This document shows, piece by piece, positions 56,976 through 64,000 of a stretch of DNA of 64,000 nucleotides (its first letter is position 1; every line of letters starts with the position of its first letter). The position numbers and the translations under genes are program-made. The notes below the pieces were generated by a model. It was given only the letters and a program-made list of their open reading frames with translations, did no database searches and was not told the origin of the DNA. The DNA is from Diploscapter coronatus. Lineage: Eukaryota > Nematoda > Chromadorea > Rhabditida > Rhabditidae. Where the stretch lies: the NCBI GenBank assembly GCA_964036155.1, contig OZ038423.1, positions 50,545,249-50,609,248 on the forward strand, given 5' to 3'.

Positions 56976-59962
56976 TTATGTTAATTTTCCAACTTCACGC
57001 CATTCATTCGTTTGCGGATTGTATTCTTCGATTAAATTACAAAAACTGTCATTGGATATTAGTAGAGGTCTAAGTTAAAATATTTCGTATAAAGATATGC
57101 AAAATCTCAATTCACCCTTCTTTGATTAACTCTCCTCCGATTGCATACAATTTCCCGTTAGCGACAATGAGCGAATGTTTCTCTTTTTCATCATTCATAT
57201 TAGCGATTCGAGAGATTCGACTGTCAATTGGAACTGAGGGGTCGAAACACAGACAAGAATTGAATACATTAGAATGACTAAACATATAATCATACATTAG
57301 TTATCATACAAAATTAACTACTCCCGTCCTCCAGTTATGTAAATTCTTCCATTTAGTGATGCAACTCCGAAAGAGTGTCGTCTTTCTGGAATCTCTCCAA
57401 TTTCAATCCATTCCCGTTCATCGTCTGATAATCGATATATCTTTCTACTTTCACGACCATCAATAACTGAATATCCATAATTACAATAATGAATATGCTA
57501 TAATATGACCGTATAAAATTTCATCGCATATTATTGTTTGAATAAGACTAATCGGAAGAGGAAATGTAGGCCCTGTTTGCCATTTTCCATCTATTAAAAC
57601 CTGAATAGGTTATTTCATGGACTTTCATTCGGTCTTCTTACATCAACGCGATTCGTATCTTTCTTTGTTTTATGATATTTTCCACCCAAATAATACAATT
57701 TGTCTTTGAAATAAGCCACAGATACACCAATACGCCATTCAGGAGGATCTGGGCCTGTAAAATTATTTGAATCGATCGTTCGTGGATTCGTTGATAAGAC
57801 CTCTTGAAATTTGTCGAGTATTCAAATCATATATTTCGAATGAGTTAATGTCATTTCTGCTGTTAATTCCAAAAATCTGAAATTTGATAAATTATTCAAA
57901 ATAACGAACATAAGAATTTACTTTATTTTGTGTAGTTGCTACTTGATATGGCTCATAATAATTGTGGAAATTTTCAACCTTTTCGAATGAGGAAATATAT
58001 AAATTGAACAACCATATCCTTCCTTCATATTCCTTGTAAAACTTATTTGAATATAAATCTAAATTATAATATTATTGAATTTTTATTCCGCTAAATTTAT
58101 TCTTATCTCTTACAGTAAAATAACACTTTAAGTGGATCATTAAAGAAATTATTTTCAGCAATTTGCAAATTATTGATATTTCGGGCTAATTCAATCATTG
58201 TATTACTAATCGATGAGATTTCAATTCCTTTCTTAAATTATCACTTCCATTTTAATAATAAATTATTTATTTTCAAACCTCCAAGGCATCTGCAATAATC
58301 GCAGCTCCATGAGCTACAGTCTCTTCAGGGTTGGCATTGTATCTCAATTTTGCCTGGCCAAATTTATCCGACAAACGTTCTTGAATTTTTGGAATTCGAG
58401 TTGATCCACCAACTAAGATCTATAATGAAGGGGACTTTATTTGATTATCGAACATGCAATTCAGAATCACCACATGATCTAACTGTTCCGCTGATATCTG
58501 GGCAGTATTTAGCCCTTTGTCAACTAATTCCATCGATTTGTTGAATAATTCATTGCATAATTCGTTAAATTTAGCTTTGGTTAGTTCTACATTTACTTCT
58601 CGTTCACTGTCTATATCCATCTAAAATTAATTTGCCTATAATATTATTCAGCTCGATATGCAAATAAATTAAGATTCTTACATGGATATTATATGATTTG
58701 ATTTCAAATGAAAGAGCTTCTTTAGCCTCCCTACAAACAGTCCGAAGCCGTTTTATAAGTTTCGGTTTTTGAGTAATATCGAAATTTGATGCTCGTATGG
58801 AAATATCGTTTACATAGTTCATTATTTTGCTGTCAATATCTTGGCCTCCTAAAATTCGGATAATAAATTCTTCATGAACAACTCTAGATCCAGCCTAAGT
58901 GAGCGTCACCAGTTACAGCTTTTACATGAATTTTTCCGCTCTTTATTTCAGTAATGCTTATATCAAGAGTCCCTAAATCAAATGATAAATGAACGAATTT
59001 TTAGCCAAATACCTCCTCCAAAATCGAAGATTAAGATATTAGAATCTCCTAATTTAGCTTTATGATTGTAAGCAATTGCAGCCGCAGTAGGTTCTTGTAG
59101 TAAATATTTCAATTCAAGGCCAGCCAATTCGACAGCTCTTTTCGTGGCATCTATTTGTTTTTCATTGAATAATGCAGGAATTGTAACCACTGCTCCGGTC
59201 ACTTTCTTATTTAAATATTTCTGCAGATTTTATTTTCTTAGATCCAAAATTCATCAATTAACCTCTGCAGCAGCTTTTAGACTTTTCAGAATTCTAGCTG
59301 AAACCTCTTCTGCCTTTATAAACCGTTCATTTGGTTTTCCTTCTTCTGCCTTTATGAACTGTTCATTTGGTTTTCCTTCTTCTGCCTTTATGAACTGTTC
59401 ATTTGGTTTTCCTTCTTCTGCCTTTATGAACTGTTCATTTGGTTTTCCTTCTTCTGCCTTTATGAACTGTTCATTTGGTTTTCCTTCTTCTGCCTTTATG
59501 AACTGTTCATTTGGTTTTCCTTTGTTCAACACATATCCACAAAAATCCTAAAATTAGCGTTTTGAGAAAATAATGAATATCTTACATCTCTAGTGTCGAC
59601 GTTAAATGTCCAAAGATTTCGATTCTCAGCAATAGGCAAATCAACCAGAAATTTCCAGCCGATCAAACGTTTTGAATCTATTTTCAATGAATTTTGTCAC
59701 AACTTTTCAGAAATATAATTTTTCTTACCATATAAAATATTCGACGGATCTGTATTGCAGTTCAAAGCAGGATGACCAATTAAAATTCCCAATTCACAAT
59801 ACGCAACTACAGATGGAATTGTTTGCTTACCTAAAATTTTAGAATATTCTTAGAAAATAATAAAAACAAACCATCGTTGAAAAAAATCATAACAGGATTT
59901 CCGTCTTTAATTACAGAAACACATGAATATGTCGTACCCAAGTCGATGCCGATATAAACCAT
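56976..59962 (-). CDS. Hsp70 nucleotide-binding domain fused to a kelch propeller
   Basis: Start [20 protein letters not shown] at 59962. All Hsp70 ATPase motifs follow in order: phosphate 1 [17 protein letters not shown]-like [30 protein letters not shown]; connect 1 [10 protein letters not shown]; phosphate 2 IFDFGGGTLDIS; GDAHLGGQDID; adenosine motif [16 protein letters not shown]; connect 2 [18 protein letters not shown]. The usual linker and substrate-binding domain are absent. Instead the frame continues through five short introns into kelch repeats: [57 protein letters not shown] and a final [17 protein letters not shown]. Total is about 770 residues. Introns are 40-60 nt and nearly all GT-AG, so it looks like an expressed native gene. 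Hsp70 ATPase cycling plus a protein-binding propeller suggests a chaperone-like adaptor; that role is inference. One intron (58849-58894) needs a GC donor. Confidence 0.75.
59305..59520 (-). repeat. Six 36-bp coding repeats inside the Hsp70 domain
   Basis: Six tandem 36-base units, five essentially identical, encode [12 protein letters not shown]; the sixth (59305-59340) reads [12 protein letters not shown] and joins [10 protein letters not shown]. They sit where normal Hsp70 has a single KGETKxFxPEEVSS-like segment, so one unit is ancestral and five are expansion. The near identity of units points to recent growth. Confidence 0.95.
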
Positions 59963-59976
59963 TTTTTTATTAATTA

Positions 59977-60200
59977 CTTAAATTAAAAATGTGTACTAAT
60001 TTAGGAAATAAATAAATTTTACATTCATGCATAAGTAAAAAACAAAAATCAATAATAATTAAAAGCAAGAAGGCAAACTTTTACATTGAAAGAGAATAGT
60101 GATGCCGAATATTTTACGAAAAAACCTTATCATCAGACATTGGAAGTTTCTCGATCCGATATAAGATTCGCCATTGTCTAATGTTCTCTTATTCATAATA
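59977..60200. repeat. Direct repeat, copy 1, in the Hsp70-kelch 5' flank
   Basis: It is similar to 62420-62646 in the same orientation. Shared words include GATTTAGGAAATAAAT-like sequence, TTTTACATTGAAAGAGAAT, GAATATTTTACGA and TATAAGATTCG. The copy starts about 15 bases from the Hsp70-kelch ATG and therefore covers its promoter. It includes one GAAnnTTC pair (60143-60150), less than a full heat-shock element. Confidence 0.75.
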
Positions 60201-60472
60201 ATGAATAGTCATTGAAAGTAGGCTACGATATTTCTTAGTAAAATTCAAATATCGGGTCGAAAACTTCCAAGTCTGCTTATCATAAAATTAATAATTTGGA
60301 CAAATGACTAGGAATTAGAAATGAACAAACAAAGAGATTTTAATCGGTTGAACAATAGTCTGCTCAATTTCAAATGCCATTCAAAATGTCATCTCGCATT
60401 AAAATGAAGCATGCTCAAGAAGAAGAGAGCTTAAGAGACATTCCACGAATAAACGGAACAACTGTCAAAAGG

Positions 60473-62384
60473 GGTCCGGACAACTGCAAAAGTGTCTCGG
60501 ATCCGAACCAAACTTATATGGTGGATACACCCATGGACCCTAATCACAAAAATGGGGAGATCAGGTCCCGCCCCCAAAAATGGGCAGGGCTAGGTGGGGG
60601 TCAAAGTTGATGATTTTTGCGATTTGGCACCCCTCAGGGGGTACTAAGAAAACTTTTTTGTTATAAAAGATTTTGAAAAATTTAAAAAGGATGAACTGGT
60701 CATGGAATGTACTTTCTAAAAATATATTAGTTTAGGGAATCAACCACTTGTTTGGAACTGGAAGGAGTCTTAAAGTTAAAAAGTGTCAAAAATGAGTCTC
60801 AAAATATGCATATTTTGCAGAAAATCGATTTTCCTGAAAAATTTTAGGAGAAGTTCCAAAAATCTAATGTCATATTCGGATTCTACGCATCAAATTACCC
60901 TAAAATCAGTCCTAAAAAAGCATGAATTAGGGCGGACATTTTTTAGAAAAATGCAGTCAAAAGGGTGGCCTGAGAGTCGAATTTTACAAAATCGGACGGA
61001 AAAATTCAACCGATACATTAATCGATAGCCCTGGAAAAACTAAGCAGCTTATGCGAAGACACCATATGGTTATCTATTTTGGTATTGGAATGGTACTCCA
61101 AAAACCAAAATTTAATGTCAATTTTCAAGAAAATGATACGAGAATATTTCCATAGGTAGTCTACCAAAACTTGAGCTCAAATTGAAGCTAGAGACATCTA
61201 TTACTTATTCCCATTCAATTTGGAGTCGAACGATACCAAACATAGTATGGTATCAAATTGTAGTGACCCATATGGTCAAGTTACCATTTGGTAACCAATA
61301 TCCATCATATTATATACCAAACGAAAGCTCTTATCGAACTGAGTAATATGCTGAAAACTGCTTGAAAAACGAATTAGACTATCGCCTTTTATGGTCATTT
61401 GAAGTTACTTCATTTTTGATCTTTTTCAGCAGGTGATTATACCCAATTACTATGATGGTATAATGAAACCACTTGCTGAAATTGATAGAAATCGACTCGA
61501 ATATTACTCTCCAGTCGATTTCGAGTCGAATGATATCCATTTTGGTATAGTACCACTCGAGTACCGTATGGGTGGTATATCATGGACCCATATGATAGCA
61601 TGGTAAAGTGATAGCACGGTACTCTGGGAAGCAAAAATGAAGTATTGTCCTTCAGCTGCTATATCTCGAAAAGATTTTTCGAATTCGTTTGATTTTAGAA
61701 AAGTTATGAATTTTTGAAGATTTTTATCACTTTTGCGAGTTTGATCCATTCAAATCTCCATACCACGCATACCATAGCAGATAACCATGAGGTGTCTCCA
61801 CAAAAGTTGCTTAGTTTTTCAAGAGCTATCAATTGGTGTATCGTTTGAATTTTTCCGATCGATTTTGTAAAATTCGACTCTCGGGCCACGCCCATTTGAC
61901 CGTTTTTTTCTCGAAAGTGGCATACCTAACCTATCGATTTTATAACTGATTTTAAGATAATTTTACCTGGAGAATCCGAATATAGCATTAGATTTTTGAA
62001 ACTTCTCCTAAAATTTTTCAGGAAAATCGATTTTCTGCAAAATATGCATATTTTGACTGTCATTTTTGACACTTTTTAACTTTAAGACTCCTTCCAGTTC
62101 CAAACAAGTGGTTGATTCCCTAAACTAATATATTTTTAGAAAGTACATTCCATGACCAGTTCATCCTTTTTAAATTTTTCAAAATCTTTTATAGCAAAAA
62201 AGTTTTCTTGGTACCCCCTGAGGGGTGCCAAATCGCAAAAATCATCAACTTTGACCCCCACCTAGCCCTGCCCACTTTTGGGGGCGGGACCTGATCTCCC
62301 CATTTTTGTGATTAGGGTCCATGGGTGTATCCACCATATAAGTTTGGTTCGGATCCGAGACACTTTTGCAGTTGTCCGACCACT
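60473..62384. mobile_element. Foldback element of about 1.9 kb
   Basis: The left part (GTCCGGACAACTGCAAAAGT onwards) is the inverted copy of the right part (ACTTTTGCAGTTGTCCGAC at the end). Inverted similarity runs from both ends inwards for at least 550 bases. It includes GGTACTAAGAAAAC/GTTTTCTTGGTACC and CAAAATATGCATATTTTG sections, and then weaker pairs towards the centre near 61430. No transposase frame is visible, so it would be non-autonomous. Target-site duplication is not evident. Confidence 0.8.
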
Positions 62385-62419
62385 CTTTATATTTTGTTTG
62401 GGTTATTCAAAGAATGCGT

Positions 62420-62646
62420 CTTAAAATAAAAAAATTGTACTGATTTAGGAAATAAATTCTGCATTCAGCCCAAATAAATTTTAAAAATCAATAATCATTA
62501 GGAGCAAGGAAGTGAGCTTTTACATTGAAAGAGAATTGATAAGAGAAGTGATGTCGAATATTTTACGAGAAAAAATCTTATCACCAGATTTAGAAGTTTT
62601 CGGTCCGCTATAAGATTCGTCATACTATCTAATGTCCTCTTATTCA
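62420..62646. repeat. Direct repeat, copy 2
   Basis: Second copy of the 59977-60200 sequence, right of the foldback element and with no Hsp70 frame attached. It has more substitutions and small insertions than expected for a fresh duplication. Confidence 0.75.
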
Positions 62647-64000
62647 TTCTTCTATCAAATCTGGTGCTCAAATCGGAATATGCTAATTTGAGGAGAAATG
62701 AATATTGAAAAGTAAAGAGAATTTTCCTTCTTAAAATAATGACTTAGAAGTGAAGTAACCCTATTTAGGCGGACATTATTTGAGTTGAGATTCCGTATCG
62801 GGAATATACCAATTAAAATTAAAAATAAGTGAGAAAAAAGAAAAGTGACCATTCATGGAAGACGAGCATTGATAACTGAATGAGAAGGATAAAGAATTTG
62901 GCAAATGTATCTTTAGGTTACTTGCTCGTCATTTTCTGTACCTTTTCATGCAATTTCTTTTTTCGTTGACTATGTAGGTGATACTTTCAAAAGGCCTTTG
63001 GATTAAAATTGTCTTCACATTTATGATCGTAATTTAGCAAGTCTGAATGAAGTAGAGAATTGAACGGGATCTAGGTTGGGGAAAAATTAAAATTTAGAAC
63101 TTCACAGGCTTATATTATAGTGATCAGATTTGAAAGACCATTAAGTAGACACAGCAGAAGTAGATGAAATGATGTCGATCACTTTACCAGGTGCTTAATA
63201 ACGCACAAACCTAGGGAGGACTTAAGTCAGAATGATCGTGCAATCAACCTCCTATAATATTTCCTTCACAATTTGATATAGATTTCGGGGTGTCGGAATG
63301 ACTTTTGAAATTTGACCCCCGGACCCCGGTACCCGAACCTGGACTTGAAAACTTCGGGAAAGCCCCAAAATCATGTTCTCCAGGTCGAATATAGGTAGAA
63401 AACACTCAGAAGCTCCTTCAGAGACGAATTTGGTATCTCTGGTCCGACTTCTTCCTTGAGATCGTCGAATATTACAGAGAATCTGTTTTAAATAAATAAA
63501 ATAAAAAAATAAACAACTATTCTTTCAAGGGGTCCGTTCATACTTTAGTTGCAATGCAACTTGCAATTTGCAACTCGCTTGAAATAGCATGAGGAATCAG
63601 GAGAGCACAAAAATGGTGCAATCACGCTCTCTTCACTTCCCATGCTATTTCAAGCGAGTTGCAAATTGCAAGTTGCATTGCAACTAAAGTATGAACGGGC
63701 CCAAAAAAAGAAACTGGCCTAATTTTTGGAAATTTTGGGATTCCCTCGCCGTTTCTTGAGCAGATTTGGGCAGGCAGAGGGTATCGGAGGTCTGGAACGA
63801 TGGGAAATAATTTTTCCAAAAAGAAATAACAAAAATAATCGACAAAAGTCCGAAGAAAACGCGAAATTCGAAAAAGGAAGGAAACTGCTAACATAGCAGT
63901 ACGGTAGCGTCGACCCCCGCTCACTTTGCCCATTTCCATGCGGCGCCCTTTTCCTGCGTTTAGAAAATCCTTTGTTAATGGACCCGATAACGTGGAGCGA
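62647..64000. other. Right end of the window, no gene recognised
   Basis: AT-rich sequence, then a C/G-rich patch near 63300-63360 (GACCCCCGGACCCCGGTACCC). A hairpin MITE at 63530-63702 and some GC-richer sequence after 63880 complete the window. The open frame crossing 63622-63939 reads through the MITE arm and lacks family signatures. A gene may begin beyond the right edge. Confidence 0.4.
63530..63702. mobile_element. 173-bp hairpin MITE
   Basis: Arms of about 62 bases (63530-63591 and 63641-63702) are inverted copies with about one mismatch. They begin GGTCCGTTCATACTTTAGTT at the left and end AAAGTATGAACGGGCCC at the right. The 49-base loop also has GAGAGC/GCTCTC pairing. The near-perfect arms suggest recent insertion or strong secondary structure. 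Confidence 0.8.

Noticed and set aside
59144..59551. 135-codon plus-strand frame with [12 protein letters not shown] repeats
   Set aside because: It is the antisense of the six 36-bp repeats in the Hsp70-kelch gene. A 36-base unit without stops keeps several frames open.
60143..60150. Heat-shock element upstream of the Hsp70-kelch gene
   Set aside because: Only one GAAnnTTC pair is present; a functional element normally needs three or more nGAAn units.
60374..60610. Plus-strand frame starting MPFKMSSRIKMKHAQEEE
   Set aside because: It runs straight into the terminal repeat of the foldback element, and no splice site or homology supports it.
63622..63939. 105-codon minus-strand frame at the right edge
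   Set aside because: Its 3' third is an arm of the hairpin MITE and the rest has no family signature.

Overview
The window looks like nuclear DNA from a free-living, rhabditid-type nematode. The evidence is AT-rich noncoding DNA, many 40-60 nt introns ending in TTTCAG or ATTTTAG, acceptor sites just upstream of start codons as expected for spliced-leader trans-splicing, and nematode gene families (lmd-3, a BRICHOS membrane protein, mog-5, flp-21, paired T-box genes of tbx-8/tbx-9 type, orphan 7TM receptors). The flp-21 peptide differs from the usual nematode form, so I would not place it inside Caenorhabditis. All exon models were spliced by hand from GT/AG sites and reading-frame continuity; no transcript or database was consulted.

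Layout. 1-6578 (-): the 5' part of lmd-3/OXR1 (LysM domain, GRAM-like region), whose 3' end with the expected TLDc domain lies off the left edge. 6.6-10.4 kb: mostly noncoding. 10411-17010 (+): type II membrane protein with a BRICHOS-like domain and a low-complexity N/Q/S/G-rich tail. 18403-28021 (+): mog-5 (DHX8/Prp22 splicing helicase), complete. 28500-32926 (+): flp-21 neuropeptide precursor with a 3 kb intron. 33179-35933 (-): four-TM protein of unknown function, convergent with flp-21. 36-40.7 kb: pyrimidine-rich noncoding DNA. 40738-44055 (+): rhodopsin-like orphan GPCR.

45.35-56.56 kb is one large imperfect palindrome. Each arm (about 3.5-3.8 kb) carries a T-box gene, outermost, and a small secreted-protein gene. 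The two T-box proteins differ at only three residues by my reading, while the two secreted proteins differ strongly. The 3.9 kb spacer holds a complete 7TM chemoreceptor-like gene with a MITE in its last intron.

56976-59962 (-): the most unusual gene, a complete Hsp70 nucleotide-binding domain with six 12-residue repeats inside it, running in frame into a C-terminal kelch propeller in place of the Hsp70 substrate-binding domain. Its 5' flank is repeated directly about 2.4 kb away, and a 1.9 kb foldback element sits between the copies. A second small hairpin MITE lies at 63.5 kb.

Functionally the region mixes housekeeping genes (mog-5 splicing, lmd-3 oxidation resistance), neuronal signalling (flp-21, two 7TM receptors) and fast-evolving accessory material (palindrome, Hsp70-kelch gene, foldback DNA) concentrated in the right-hand 20 kb. 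I see no operon; adjacent genes appear to have their own start regions.
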